DNA of 64,000 nt from an uncultured Bacteroidales bacterium (GCA_902800715.1 CADCFN010000014.1:1-64000), one strand, 5' to 3'; numbered from the stretch's first letter, positions 1 to 8,774 are shown. Numbers and translations are program-made. Notes: generated from the sequence alone by a model not told the origin.

Positions 1-79
1 CTGTCTTCGGAATCTTGACGTGGACTCGGCGGTTTCCCTTCCTTGTCTCTGCACTGTCAATTTTCCTCATTGCAAACAT
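1..79 (-). CDS. Start of an unrecognised gene running off the left edge
   Basis: An open frame starts with ATG at 79 (alternative ATG at 70) on the minus strand and stays open to the window edge. It gives about 26 residues, rich in Lys and Arg, beginning MFAMRKIDSAETRKG. A good Bacteroidota promoter lies upstream at 175-206 in the right orientation, which is the main reason to believe it. The product cannot be named from so few residues. The short plus-strand frame over the same bases looks like a shadow. Confidence 0.4.
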   Translation of the reverse strand, partial: MFAMRKIDSAETRKGNRRVHVKIPKT

Positions 80-174
80 TTCAATGAACTCAAAATGCTC
101 CCGGCACACCCGCCAAAAAAGGCGTCAAAAAAATCGCTCACGCAATTTGTCATATTGTGAGCCGAAAAGCGATG

Positions 175-206
175 CAAAATTACAGCCGCCGGACAAACCG
201 ACCAAA
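175..206 (-). promoter_or_regulatory. Promoter, TTTG-N20-TAATTTTG
   Basis: On the minus strand a -33 TTTG (203-206) is followed after exactly 20 bases by the -7 box TAATTTTG (175-182). This fits the Bacteroidota sigma-factor consensus. It points to the partial gene at the left edge. Confidence 0.6.
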
Positions 207-216
207 TATTCCGAAA

Positions 217-282
217 GAAAAATCTAATATTTAACCTATTTTCACAATTAAATAGCAAAAACGGCTAAATATTAGATTTTTC
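217..282. repeat. Perfect 17-bp inverted repeat
   Basis: GAAAAATCTAATATTTA at 217-233 is repeated exactly in inverted form at 266-282, with 32 bases between the arms. It lies between the 3' end of the radical SAM gene (341) and the left-edge promoter. It may be an AT-rich terminator for the radical SAM gene, or a remnant of an element end. The rest of 80-340 holds the left-edge promoter and no other gene that I can see. Confidence 0.6.
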
Positions 283-340
283 TCGTAGAAAACCTACCGA
301 AAATGATAGGTAAAATTATTTCAATGCCAAAATCGCGCTA

Positions 341-1120
341 TCAAGCGTTGACCTGCACCTTGATTCCCGCGTCACGGAAACGCTGTGCGATGCGTTCCAA
401 CTCCTCCTTGGAAACCTTTTCGAGGTTCTCGGCAGGGGTTTTTCGGTCGATGCTGTAGAGCATCACCTCGCGCGGCTTGATTTGGAGATAAGCACTCAAG
501 AGGGCATCAAGTTCCTCGTCGGTGGTGTTGTCAAAATGTTTACCCTCGAACTCGCCACGAATCATGATGGTCTGCACCACGCACTGGCCGTTGAATCTCT
601 TCAGGTCGGCAATGACACCCTCGGGCAGGCAATTGGGGGAAACAGGACGATTGATGGCAATGAAAGTGCGGGGGATGGCGCTGTCAAGTTTGAGGATATT
701 ATTGTCCACCTTGAGCAACGCCTCGACAACTGCAGGCTTGCCAGCCATGGTCGAGTTGCTGAGCACCGACACCTTGGCATTGGGGAAGAACTCGGTGCGC
801 AGTCGCAGCACATCCTCGACCACCTTCTTGAACTCGGGGTGCAGCGTAGGCTCACCATTGCCCGAGAAAGTGATGACGTCGAGCGTCTGTCCAGCCTCTT
901 TCATCTCCTGGAGTTTGTGTCTGAGTTGTTTCTTCACGGCATCGCGCGTGGGGATACCATCCTTACCGGGACCCTGAGCGTTGAAGCCCGCCTCGCAGTA
1001 CAGGCAGTCAAATGAACAGATCTTGCCATCATTGGGCATGAGGTTAATGCCGAGTGACATTCCCAGCCTGCGGCTGTGGACAGGACCGTATATTGTCGAA
1101 TTAAAAATTACCGTTTGCAT
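341..1120 (-). CDS. Radical SAM protein, TYW1-like (COG0731 type)
   Basis: 259 residues. The radical SAM cluster motif CxxxCxxC is present as C35, C39 and C42 (CSFDCLYC), close to the N-terminus. It is followed by a glycine motif (FSGNGEPTLHP), normal for SAM-binding radical enzymes. Overall it resembles the stand-alone radical SAM proteins annotated as wyosine-synthetase-like, which are common in Bacteroidota and have no proven substrate. The start is the ATG at 1120, followed by a plausible beta strand. It lies 83 bp after the 177-residue gene and the RNase H gene and may share their transcript. The specific reaction is not known. Confidence 0.85.
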   Translation of the reverse strand: MQTVIFNSTIYGPVHSRRLGMSLGINLMPNDGKICSFDCLYCEAGFNAQGPGKDGIPTRDAVKKQLRHKLQEMKEAGQTLDVITFSGNGEPTLHPEFKKVVEDVLRLRTEFFPNAKVSVLSNSTMAGKPAVVEALLKVDNNILKLDSAIPRTFIAINRPVSPNCLPEGVIADLKRFNGQCVVQTIMIRGEFEGKHFDNTTDEELDALLSAYLQIKPREVMLYSIDRKTPAENLEKVSKEELERIAQRFRDAGIKVQVNA

Positions 1121-1203
1121 GGTTCAAAGTTTTATCTGGTTAATTGTTGTTTTAAGTATCAATTCTCGCCAAACGTCATTACACATTATTAATAATAGAA
1201 AGG

Positions 1204-1737
1204 CTAGATGAGGTTCATCTGCTGCAGGATGTCAGCTACATCGATGTGAGAGAGCGTGCGTCTGCGCTGCAAGGCATCAGAAAAGGCGTCCATCGCCTTA
1301 CGGACACGGGAGTCGGCAAACAGGCGCATCATGCTGTCGAACGCTTCATCAAAGATAGGCTCTACCTCATCACGTTCCAGCTGGCAGTAGTCGCGCCCGT
1401 CATCGCAGGCAGCATTGAACAACTGGTCACGCAGGTTCTGGTCCACCTTCTCATTGTCAAGCACCATGCGGCGGCACAGCACGTTGGCAACCGCCAGTCC
1501 CACCGAGATGCGGTAATGGCCCAGGATGTACTTCCAAGCGCCCCGAGGCGAGAGCCGCGGGTTGCCGGCAAAGAAAAACTCGGGCGTGAACTGGATGCAG
1601 CCGGGTCCCTCAGCATCAAGGGAAATTGCCGTGAACAGGTCAGAAGCATCGAAGACCGAAAGTCCCAACGCCATACCTGCAGCGCCATAACTCCTGTCCA
1701 GCTCGTCACGATATTTCATAAGCTTTTTATCTGACAT
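1204..1737 (-). CDS. Conserved hypothetical protein, 177 residues
   Basis: I place the start at the ATG at 1737 (MSDKKLMKYRDEL); a longer frame to 1872 would overlap the RNase H gene and its extra residues look like shadow sequence. The protein is soluble with no signal peptide or membrane segment, mostly helical in its C-terminal half, and rich in acidic residues around 110-140. It follows the RNase H gene with only 7 bp between stop and start, so the two are probably one operon. I do not recognise a domain. A role next to RNase H would be inference only. Confidence 0.75.
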   Translation of the reverse strand: MSDKKLMKYRDELDRSYGAAGMALGLSVFDASDLFTAISLDAEGPGCIQFTPEFFFAGNPRLSPRGAWKYILGHYRISVGLAVANVLCRRMVLDNEKVDQNLRDQLFNAACDDGRDYCQLERDEVEPIFDEAFDSMMRLFADSRVRKAMDAFSDALQRRRTLSHIDVADILQQMNLI

Positions 1738-1744
1738 ATCTTCA

Positions 1745-2389
1745 TTATTTGCGTCCAAAGTCAGCGGGTATCTCGCCCCACTCGGCAGTGTTCCACTTGA
1801 GGATGGCGTTGGGCCAAGTGTGCGTCGCCAGCCAACGTTCGGCACGGGCAATAATCTCAAACAGGCGCGCATTGGCTGGGGTGCGCGCCAACTTGGTGCG
1901 GCATTGCCCTGCCTTCACCCATGCCTGTGCCGTCTTACTGTCGCTATAGATGGCAGTGTGGTCGTTGCCCTGATTGTGGAACAACGCCAGGGCATGCACG
2001 ATAGCAAGAAACTCGCCAATGTTGTTGGTGGCATCGGCAAACGGTCCCTGATGGAACAGTTCGGCGCCAGTAGGCACGTCCACGCCGCGATACTCCATGA
2101 TGCCGGGATTGCCAGAACAAGCGCCATCCACAGCGATGCTGTCGTGAATAATGCCGGGGATGGCGTCATAGTTGACAAACTCGCGCGGCGCACGGGCTAT
2201 CGCCCTGAGGATATCCATCTCGCCAGGGTCGTTGCGGAAAGCCTCGACGGCTTCCTGCTGGGTGTCGAATGCCTTGTATCGGGCACCAGGATATCCCTTG
2301 ACACGCAGCTCGCATTCAGCCCACGAGTCACAGATGCCAGGTTCGGTCCCCTGCCACACCACATACCACTTGCGCCTATCGGTTGCCAT
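1745..2389 (-). CDS. rnhA: Ribonuclease H1 with N-terminal viroplasmin (RNA-DNA hybrid binding) domain
   Basis: 214 residues. Residues 5-50 (KWYVVWQGTEPGICDSW) match the caulimovirus-viroplasmin/hybrid-binding domain of eukaryote-like RNase H1. Residues 83-211 are the nuclease, with candidate catalytic acids D88 (AVDGACSGNPG), E126 (TNNIGEF), D150 (YSDSKTA) and D210 near the C-terminus. It would cut the RNA strand of RNA-DNA hybrids during replication and repair. A promoter is visible just upstream (2421-2452). It heads the operon with the 177-residue protein and perhaps the radical SAM gene. Confidence 0.9.
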   Translation of the reverse strand: MATDRRKWYVVWQGTEPGICDSWAECELRVKGYPGARYKAFDTQQEAVEAFRNDPGEMDILRAIARAPREFVNYDAIPGIIHDSIAVDGACSGNPGIMEYRGVDVPTGAELFHQGPFADATNNIGEFLAIVHALALFHNQGNDHTAIYSDSKTAQAWVKAGQCRTKLARTPANARLFEIIARAERWLATHTWPNAILKWNTAEWGEIPADFGRK

Positions 2390-2420
2390 GCTGAATATCC
2401 ACTTTGGTTTCTTAAAGCGA

Positions 2421-2452
2421 CAAAATTACATCATTTCCCTGAAAACGGCAAA
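2421..2452 (-). promoter_or_regulatory. Promoter of rnhA, TTTG-N20-TAATTTTG
   Basis: A -33 TTTG (2449-2452) and a -7 TAATTTTG (2421-2428) are spaced by exactly 20 bases on the minus strand. The -7 box ends about 30 bases before the ATG. Confidence 0.65.
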
Positions 2453-2572
2453 TTTTGTTTCACAAGCGGAGGGGACGGAGGGAACGGGGACAGAGCCACC
2501 GCCCACGGGACAATGCTGGCGATGTGGCCGTGGCGGGAGCCACGGCATAGTCGACCCTGTCGCAGGGAGGGG

Positions 2573-2605
2573 CCTCGCATACGGGAGGGACCTCGCATAC
2601 GGGAG
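2573..2605. repeat. Short tandem duplication, 15 bp at 18-bp period
   Basis: CCTCGCATACGGGAG occurs at 2573-2587 and again at 2591-2605. It sits in the GC-rich gap between shikimate kinase and RNase H (2453-2643), where I see no gene. Confidence 0.7.
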
Positions 2606-2643
2606 AGCTCTCTACTGGAGATTGCGGGGGAGATGGGATGAGG

Positions 2644-3183
2644 TTAAAGGGATTTCAATAACTTGGCTAGACGGCGGGCGGTGCGGGCGGTAGCTGGGCC
2701 TGTTTCAATGTCGGTGGAGTCGAACTGCAGCTGGGCTTGTGCATAGAAGGGGGAACGTGATTGCAGTTCATTTTTAACCAATGGTAACACTTCGTGAGCG
2801 GGGAGGGTGTTGATTTTGGGCCGTTTGCTCTTTTGTTCGGGCAAGAGCAGACGGGCGGTGATACGCTCGGGACTAGTGGTGAGCCAGATGGTGACGCCTG
2901 CCTGATTCATCAGCGCCATGTTATCGCCGTGGCAGGGGGTACCGCCGCCACAGCCGACAATGACATCGGTCATCGATGCCACCTCACGCAGCGCCTCGGT
3001 TTCCAGTTCGCGGAAGCGGTTTTCGCCCATTTCATCGAAGATTTGTACTACCGTCATGCCTTGGCGTTGCTCGATAAACTCGTCCAGGTCGATAAAACGG
3101 CAACCCAACTGCCTAGCAAGCACCTCGCCTAGCGTGGTCTTGCCGCAGCCCATGTAACCGATAAGGAAAACGGTTTTCATCAT
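2644..3183 (-). CDS. aroK: Shikimate kinase
   Basis: About 179 residues, usual for the family. It has a Walker A loop near the N-terminus (GYMGCGKTT), the shikimate-binding DLDEFIE segment and a GGGTPC motif. It phosphorylates shikimate in the chorismate pathway; aroA, a later step, is at 45.3 kb in this window. The ATG at 3183 overlaps the stop of the upstream epimerase gene (ATGA arrangement), which supports this start over the one at 3189; ATG 3180 is also possible. It is the last gene of a GT9-epimerase-aroK operon. Confidence 0.92.
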   Translation of the reverse strand: MMKTVFLIGYMGCGKTTLGEVLARQLGCRFIDLDEFIEQRQGMTVVQIFDEMGENRFRELETEALREVASMTDVIVGCGGGTPCHGDNMALMNQAGVTIWLTTSPERITARLLLPEQKSKRPKINTLPAHEVLPLVKNELQSRSPFYAQAQLQFDSTDIETGPATARTARRLAKLLKSL

Positions 3184-4187
3184 AGCCATCCCGCCTCGCG
3201 GTACCAGGCAATCGCCTCACGAATGCCTTCCCGCAGCGGATACTTGGGGTTGAAGTTGAAGTCGCGCTGGGCGTCACTGGTGTCGCATTGCCAGTTGCGC
3301 TGTTTCAAGATTTTGAACTTGTCGCGGTTGAGCGCGCTGGCCTTGAGCGTCACTTTGCCAATCCACTCTGCCACATTGCACACTATCTTGACCAGCCACA
3401 GTGGACAGGTCAAAGGAATGACAAATTTCTTGCCCAGTTCCTCGCAGACGATTTTGCGGAATTCCTGCTGCGTGTAAGCCTTGTCCTCGCTGATAAAATA
3501 AGCCTTGTACAAGGGTCCCTTCTCCAACGCATCCATCACGCCCACCACAAGGTCCTTGACGTAGATGAATGTGAGCATCTGCTTTTCAAAACCCACACTG
3601 AAGTCAAAGCCCCGCTTGATGCTCTTGATCATCAGATAGTAGTCCTTCTCGTGCGGTCCGTACACACCCGTGCAACGGAAGATGGTATAGGGGAAACCTT
3701 CGACGCTCTGTAGGTAGGTCTCCGCCTTGAGTTTGGAGACGCCGTAGAAGGTGTTGGGCATAGGTACGTCGGTCGGCTTGATGGGGGTGTAGTTCTTTTC
3801 ATCGCCTGGTCCCATGACGCTCAGGCTGCTCATCATCAGGAAGACGTCAGGCACCATCTCGGTGTCCTGCAAGGCATCGACCAGGGCACGCAGGTAACCG
3901 TAGTTGACACGTTCAAAGTCGAGATAGTTGGTGCTCTTGGTCACGCCCAGGTTGTGGACAATATAGTCCCACCTACCCCACTCGCCCGCATGGTCGCGCA
4001 GGGTTTCCTCCAGGCGGTCCTGGTCGTCATAGTCCAGTTCGATGAAGTGGATGCGTTCGTCCTGCAGGAACTCACGGCTCGTGGTGGAGCGCACGGCAGC
4101 CCAGGTGTCGTAACCCCGCTTGAGTGCTTCCTCAACGAGGAAGCCGCCGATGAAACCACCGGCACCGGTAATCAAAATGCTTTTCAT
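3180..4187 (-). CDS. NAD-dependent epimerase/dehydratase family protein
   Basis: 335 residues with an extended-SDR fold. The nucleotide motif TGAGGFIG is at 7-14 and the active-site pair Y148 and K152 is in YGVSK, with SSLS just before. These enzymes act on nucleotide sugars or related substrates; the substrate is not evident here. The start overlaps the glycosyltransferase stop by 4 bp and its stop overlaps the aroK start, so the three genes are translationally coupled. Pairing with a heptosyltransferase-like GT9 suggests a surface glycan role, which is inference. Confidence 0.85.
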   Translation of the reverse strand: MKSILITGAGGFIGGFLVEEALKRGYDTWAAVRSTTSREFLQDERIHFIELDYDDQDRLEETLRDHAGEWGRWDYIVHNLGVTKSTNYLDFERVNYGYLRALVDALQDTEMVPDVFLMMSSLSVMGPGDEKNYTPIKPTDVPMPNTFYGVSKLKAETYLQSVEGFPYTIFRCTGVYGPHEKDYYLMIKSIKRGFDFSVGFEKQMLTFIYVKDLVVGVMDALEKGPLYKAYFISEDKAYTQQEFRKIVCEELGKKFVIPLTCPLWLVKIVCNVAEWIGKVTLKASALNRDKFKILKQRNWQCDTSDAQRDFNFNPKYPLREGIREAIAWYREAGWL

Positions 4188-5311
4188 GAATTGGTATCCT
4201 CGGAATGATGCTTAGCCTGACGCAGTAGCGCCAACTTTGTGCCTTTGGTCTTATTCTTGGCGTTGAACTCGACCGCCTCAACGACATGCTGAGCGATATA
4301 CTCGGGCGAGATGTTCTTCAGGCAACGGTAGTCGCCATACTTGCAGGGCTTGTCGCCGTTGATGGAGCAAGGACGGCAGTCCATATCGAGTTGAATATCG
4401 TCTTCGACAATCTGATTATAGCCCAGATAACCGCAATCGGGTGAAGTAGGTCCCCAGATGGTCATCGCCTGAAGGTCCACCAGCGACGCCAAGTGCATGT
4501 TGGCAGACTCCATAGTGAGCATCAAGTCACATTTAGCAAAAAGCGCGTATTCATCGATGAATTTGTGCTTGACCTCTGCCATCGAGATGACATTCTTGTA
4601 CTTGCGGGCAATGCCGCGGAGGGCGATTTTTTCAGCTTTTCCGCCACCCATGAGGAAAATCCAGTAATTCTCGTGCTTGGTCAACTCGGCAATCACCTTT
4701 TCCATCTGGTCCAGGGGATAAGACTTATTGGTGTGTGACGAGAACGGAGAAATGGCAATCCAGCGCTGTCCTTCTTCCTTCTCCAGCACAATGGGGCTCA
4801 CAGGCCAATCACGACCGTCATAGAGGTGCGTGAAATTGTCGGGTGTTTCAAATCCCAATTGCCTGAACACGTTGCGGTAGCGCTCATGAACGGGTGTCAA
4901 GGGCTCATTGGTCCTGTGGGTCGTTAACGCCTTGCGCTTGGATTTTTCCCTGTCAAAACGGGCAATCTTGGCACCATGCAGACGCATGTAGGCATCGATA
5001 ATCCATGTACCGCTCACGTTGTGCAGGTCGGCAACCGCATCGATGTCATAGAGATGATACAACTGCCTTGCCAGCTTCAACAAGCCGAACAGCCCGTGGT
5101 GTTTCTCCTTGACATCAAAATCGACCACCTTGAGGTTGGCAGGACGGTCATGGAACATTGATGCGGGCCACATCTTGGTGAGCATGATGAAGCGGGTATC
5201 GGGGTTGGCTTTGCACACAGGGTACAAAACAGGAATTGTCATCGCCACATTGCCAAGCACCGACAGGCGCATGACAAGCACGTTACGCAAGGGTTTACCA
5301 TTGGTTGCCAT
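4184..5311 (-). CDS. Glycosyltransferase family 9 (heptosyltransferase-like)
   Basis: 375 residues. The N-terminus (VLVMRLSVLGNVAMTIPVL) is the typical GT9/ADP-heptose transferase start, and the second half has the GT-B donor-site region with a motif like MTIWGPTSPDCGYLGY. A cysteine cluster near the C-terminus (CRPCSINGDKPC and CLKN) is also seen in other GT9 proteins. It probably transfers a sugar to lipid A core or another surface glycan. The gene starts an operon with the epimerase and aroK, driven by the promoter at 5347-5378. Confidence 0.87.
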   Translation of the reverse strand: MATNGKPLRNVLVMRLSVLGNVAMTIPVLYPVCKANPDTRFIMLTKMWPASMFHDRPANLKVVDFDVKEKHHGLFGLLKLARQLYHLYDIDAVADLHNVSGTWIIDAYMRLHGAKIARFDREKSKRKALTTHRTNEPLTPVHERYRNVFRQLGFETPDNFTHLYDGRDWPVSPIVLEKEEGQRWIAISPFSSHTNKSYPLDQMEKVIAELTKHENYWIFLMGGGKAEKIALRGIARKYKNVISMAEVKHKFIDEYALFAKCDLMLTMESANMHLASLVDLQAMTIWGPTSPDCGYLGYNQIVEDDIQLDMDCRPCSINGDKPCKYGDYRCLKNISPEYIAQHVVEAVEFNAKNKTKGTKLALLRQAKHHSEDTNS

Positions 5312-5346
5312 AAAACACAGGAATAGAAGTCAGTTTTATTGTTGGG

Positions 5347-5378
5347 CAAAGTTACATCATATCAACGAGATATGCAAC
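5347..5378 (-). promoter_or_regulatory. Promoter of the GT9-epimerase-aroK operon
   Basis: The -7 box TAACTTTG (5347-5354) is preceded after 20 bases by GTTG (5375-5378), a one-base variant of TTTG, on the minus strand. It is 36 bases before the GT9 start. Confidence 0.6.
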
Positions 5379-5410
5379 AATTTGGCCATTATTTGAATAT
5401 CCCTAATGGT

Positions 5411-6781
5411 TTACTCTGCCACACGCTCGCCCAGCAAGGTAGCACTGGAGGCACTGAGCACACGGCACATCACCTTGTCACCCGGCTTCTCGCCATGGGC
5501 CGGGAAAACGATGACTTTGTTCTGCTGAGTGCGTCCGAACATATCGTCGCGGCTGCGCTTGCTGTAGCCCTCGACAAGCACCTCGAAGGTCTTGCCCACG
5601 TCAGCACGGTTGCTGCACAACGACAGTTCGTTCTGCAGGGCAATCATACGGTTGAGGCGGTCGATTTTCACGTCCTCGGGGACGTTGTCGGGCAGATTCT
5701 TGGCCGCGAAGGTGCCGGGGCGCTCGCTGTACTTGAACATGAAGGACGAGTCAAAGCCCACCTCGCGCATCAGCGAAAGCGTTTCCTGGAAATCCTCCTC
5801 GGTCTCGTCGTGGAAACCGGTGAACATGTCGGTCGAGATGCCGCAGTCGGGCATGGCGGCGCGGATGCGTGCGATGCGGTCAAGATACCACTCGCGGGTG
5901 TACTTGCGGTTCATCAATTTCAGCACCTTGTTGCTGCCGCTCTGCACCGGCAAGTGGATGTGGTTGCAGATGTTGTCATGGTTTGCCATCGTGTCGATGA
6001 TGGCGTCGCTCAAGTCCTCGGGGTTGCTAGTGGTGAAGCGCACGCGCATCTCGGGGGCAGCCTCGGCGACCATCGCCAGCAGACGTGCCAGGTCAACGAG
6101 CTCGCTGCCGTCAGCAGGTTTGTAGAGGTAGGAATTGACATTCTGCCCCAGGAGGGTCACCTCCATGAAGCCACGCTGACGCAGGTCGGCCAACTCATTG
6201 AGGATGCTCTGCGGCTCACGGCTGCGTTCACGTCCTCGGGTATAGGGCACGATGCAGTAGGTGCAGAAGTTGTTGCACCCCCTCATGATGCTGATGAAGC
6301 CGCTCACCTTGCTGCCAGCCACGCGCGACGGGATGATGTCGCGATAGGTCTCGGTAGTGGACAGTTGGGTGTTGATGGCTTTCTCGCCACGCTCGGCAAG
6401 GCCGATGAGCGCCGGCAATTCCAGATAAGCGTCGGGACCAGCCACCAAGTCCACACCGTGCTCGTTGATGAGCACCTCCTTCATGCGCTCGGCCATGCAG
6501 CCGATGATGCCAATGATGAGGCGGCGCTGGCGCTTGTGGCGGTAGGCGTTCAACTGGTTCAAGCGCGAGAAAATCTTTTGCTCTGCATTGTCGCGCACCG
6601 AACAGGTGTTGATGAATATCGCATCGGCCGTGTCAATGTCTTCACAAGTTTCATAGCCTGCCATCTTCATTACCGTAGCGACCACCTCGCTGTCAGCCAC
6701 ATTCATTTGGCAGCCGTAGGTTTCCAGCATCAGCCTCTTGGGCGCATCGCCCTGGGCGTCATATATTAAATTCATTGCCAT
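5411..6781 (-). CDS. miaB: tRNA-2-methylthio-N6-dimethylallyladenosine synthase MiaB
   Basis: 456 residues. The N-terminal methylthiotransferase domain has its cluster cysteines at C24 (YGCQMN), C60 (NTCSVR) and C95 (GCMAER). The radical SAM cysteines are C169, C173 and C176 (RGCNNFCTYC), and a TRAM domain ends the protein. It adds the 2-methylthio group to i6A37 of tRNAs. I chose the ATG at 6781 because the longer frame to 6829 runs through the promoter at 6807-6838. The related mtaB is at 38.3 kb; the CQMN motif marks this one as MiaB. Confidence 0.95.
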   Translation of the reverse strand: MAMNLIYDAQGDAPKRLMLETYGCQMNVADSEVVATVMKMAGYETCEDIDTADAIFINTCSVRDNAEQKIFSRLNQLNAYRHKRQRRLIIGIIGCMAERMKEVLINEHGVDLVAGPDAYLELPALIGLAERGEKAINTQLSTTETYRDIIPSRVAGSKVSGFISIMRGCNNFCTYCIVPYTRGRERSREPQSILNELADLRQRGFMEVTLLGQNVNSYLYKPADGSELVDLARLLAMVAEAAPEMRVRFTTSNPEDLSDAIIDTMANHDNICNHIHLPVQSGSNKVLKLMNRKYTREWYLDRIARIRAAMPDCGISTDMFTGFHDETEEDFQETLSLMREVGFDSSFMFKYSERPGTFAAKNLPDNVPEDVKIDRLNRMIALQNELSLCSNRADVGKTFEVLVEGYSKRSRDDMFGRTQQNKVIVFPAHGEKPGDKVMCRVLSASSATLLGERVAE

Positions 6782-6806
6782 ATCTTCGTTTTTTGCATTG
6801 AGGGCG

Positions 6807-6838
6807 CAAAGGTACACAAAATCCGCCACTCCCGCAAA
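6807..6838 (-). promoter_or_regulatory. Promoter of miaB, TTTG-N20-TACCTTTG
   Basis: A -33 TTTG (6835-6838) and a -7 TACCTTTG (6807-6814) stand 20 bases apart on the minus strand. The position decides the miaB start at 6781. Confidence 0.7.
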
Positions 6839-6850
6839 ACCGCTCCAGCG

Positions 6851-7762
6851 TCAACGGATTAAAGCAGCGGCCGTTTTGGCGGCGAGTCGGGCGTTGTTGA
6901 GCACCAGTTGAATGTTGCTGGCGAGGCTGTCACCGCCCGTAAGGTCCTTGACCTTAGCGAGCAGGAATGGCGTCGTTTCCTTGCCACGGATGCCCAAGCG
7001 GTTGGCCTCGGCGATGGCTTCGTCTATTGCCTTGTTGATGACGTCGGCGGGCATGGAGTACTCCTCGGGGATGGGATTGGTGACAAGCATACCGCCCTGT
7101 AAGCCCATATCGAGTTTGGCACGGAAGGCGGCGGCGAGATCCTCAGGCGTGTCGATGCGGTAGTCCACCTTGAAACCACTGTGGCGGGTATAGAAGGCGG
7201 GCAGTTCCTCGGTGCCGTAGCCGATGACGGGCACGCCCTTGGTCTCGAGGTACTCCAGCGTGAGTCCCAAGTCGAGGATGGATTTGGCGCCGGCGCAGAT
7301 GACCATGACCGGTGTCATGGCGAGTTCCTCAAGGTCGGCACTGATGTCCATTGTGGTTTCGGCGCCACGATGTACGCCACCGATTCCACCAGTGGCAAAC
7401 ACGCGTATGCCTGCCATTGCGGCAATAATCATCGTTGTGGTCACGGTGGTGGCGCCATCTTCGCCACGGGCGATAAGCACGGGCAGGTCACGGCGCGACG
7501 CCTTGGTTACAGCCTGGCCCTTCTTGCCCAGATACTCGATTTCATCGGGTGTGCAGCCCGCTTTGAGCTTGCCGCCGATGATGGCGATGGTAGCGGGTAC
7601 AGCCCCATTGTCGCGGATGGTCTGCTCGACCTTGAGCGCCGTTTCCACGTTTTGGGGATAAGGCATGCCATGTGAGATGATTGTCGATTCAAGGGCGACC
7701 ACAGGACGGCCCTCGTCAAGTGCCTGCTGCACTTCGGGTGAGACGGATAAGTAGTTGTTCAT
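6851..7762 (-). CDS. psuG: Pseudouridine-5'-phosphate glycosidase
   Basis: 303 residues, normal length. The family signatures are ALESTIISHGMPYPQN near residue 25 and the long central region with FATGGIGGVHRG and GAKSILDLGLTLE. It splits pseudouridine 5'-phosphate to uracil and ribose 5-phosphate. It lies 90 bp downstream of the pseudouridine kinase, so the two steps of pseudouridine breakdown are encoded together; upp (uracil salvage) is nearby at 11.7 kb on the other strand. Confidence 0.95.
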   Translation of the reverse strand: MNNYLSVSPEVQQALDEGRPVVALESTIISHGMPYPQNVETALKVEQTIRDNGAVPATIAIIGGKLKAGCTPDEIEYLGKKGQAVTKASRRDLPVLIARGEDGATTVTTTMIIAAMAGIRVFATGGIGGVHRGAETTMDISADLEELAMTPVMVICAGAKSILDLGLTLEYLETKGVPVIGYGTEELPAFYTRHSGFKVDYRIDTPEDLAAAFRAKLDMGLQGGMLVTNPIPEEYSMPADVINKAIDEAIAEANRLGIRGKETTPFLLAKVKDLTGGDSLASNIQLVLNNARLAAKTAAALIR

Positions 7763-7778
7763 ATTTCTTAATTTTTAG

Positions 7779-7846
7779 TTGATGTTATCGTTACTAGAGG
7801 GACTGGACAAACTGGACTTGCTGGAGGGGATGAAAGGACTATTTAT
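7779..7846. repeat. Degenerate short-period repeat between psuK and psuG
   Basis: The psuK-psuG gap contains runs such as GGACTGGACAAACTGGAC, a degenerate repeat of ACTGGA. It resembles the seven-base-type repeats in several other gaps of this window, though less regular. Confidence 0.4.
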
Positions 7847-7852
7847 CATTTT

Positions 7853-8749
7853 TTAACGACAATAGTTGCCCACATCGGGATTGACGGTCTGGAGAGACAG
7901 CAGGGTGGCATGGGCTGCCTTCATTCCAGTTTTAGTCCGGTCGGGGAAGGGCTCTTGCTGCATTGTGGCGTGGACGATGCCAGCGATGAAAGCATCGCCC
8001 GCCCCAGTGGTATTGATGACACGGGTTGGAATCGCATTGAAATGCTCGTGACGGGTGCCGTCGCTGCAATACACGCCGTCGCTGCCCATGGTGATGTAGA
8101 CCTCTTGCACACCCATCGCGGTGAGGCGCTGGGCGGCAGCCTTGGCTGTGTCACAACCCGTGACAGCTTGGGCCTCGATGAGATTGAGTTTCAAGGCGTG
8201 AAGGCGCTTGTTTTCGCTCTGTTGCAGGGCTTTGATAACGCGGGGCGCCTTGGCAGTGCTCACCGTGTCCACAAACAGGGGTGCTGTGCAGTGGTCAATG
8301 AGATACTGAAGCGCCTGGACAGAAATGTTGGTATCGGCAACCACCAGCGCCGAGCGATTGATGACGTCGATGCGGGACTGGAGAAAATCGGGGGTGATGC
8401 GGTCAACGATGTCGGTGTCGGCCACGGCGGCAATCATGTCGCCCGTCTGGTCGTTTACACACAGATACAGTCCGTTGCGCATCCCCTCACAGCGCTCACT
8501 CAACGAGAGGTCCAGTCCGATGGCCTGGCACTCACGCCAGCACATCTCGCCGAAAGTCTCGCCGCCGAAAACGCTCAGAAATTTCACCTCATGGCCCATC
8601 AGCCGCAGGTTGTGGGCGATGTTGCGCGCCACGCCGCCGCAGCCCAGAGTAACCTGTCCCGGTACCGAGTCGGCTGGGACAAACGGGGCGGTCAATGCCG
8701 CCGAGATGTCCATATTCACGCCCCCAATTACAGTTACAAATCCGTCCAT
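7853..8749 (-). CDS. psuK: PfkB-family kinase, probable pseudouridine kinase
   Basis: About 298 residues from the ATG at 8749 (MDGFVTVIGGVNMD); an ATG at 8764 gives five more residues. It has the PfkB N-terminal glycine region (LGCGGVARNIAHNL) and the C-terminal catalytic signature TTGAGDAFIAGI. PfkB kinases phosphorylate various sugars and nucleosides; the neighbouring psuG makes pseudouridine kinase the best call. Probably transcribed from the esterase gene upstream through psuG. Confidence 0.88.
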   Translation of the reverse strand: MDGFVTVIGGVNMDISAALTAPFVPADSVPGQVTLGCGGVARNIAHNLRLMGHEVKFLSVFGGETFGEMCWRECQAIGLDLSLSERCEGMRNGLYLCVNDQTGDMIAAVADTDIVDRITPDFLQSRIDVINRSALVVADTNISVQALQYLIDHCTAPLFVDTVSTAKAPRVIKALQQSENKRLHALKLNLIEAQAVTGCDTAKAAAQRLTAMGVQEVYITMGSDGVYCSDGTRHEHFNAIPTRVINTTGAGDAFIAGIVHATMQQEPFPDRTKTGMKAAHATLLSLQTVNPDVGNYCR

Positions 8750-8774
8750 TATCATTCCTTGCATAAAACTTGGT

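Noticed and set aside
1738-1872. Longer start for the 177-residue protein
   Set aside because: The extension overlaps the RNase H gene and its residues look like out-of-frame sequence; ATG 1737 follows the RNase H stop by 7 bp.
5339-6769. Long plus-strand open frame opposite miaB
   Set aside because: It mirrors miaB, which has all its cluster motifs; the reverse frame has no recognisable domain and is rich in His/Val/Ala, as shadows of this genome's codon use are.
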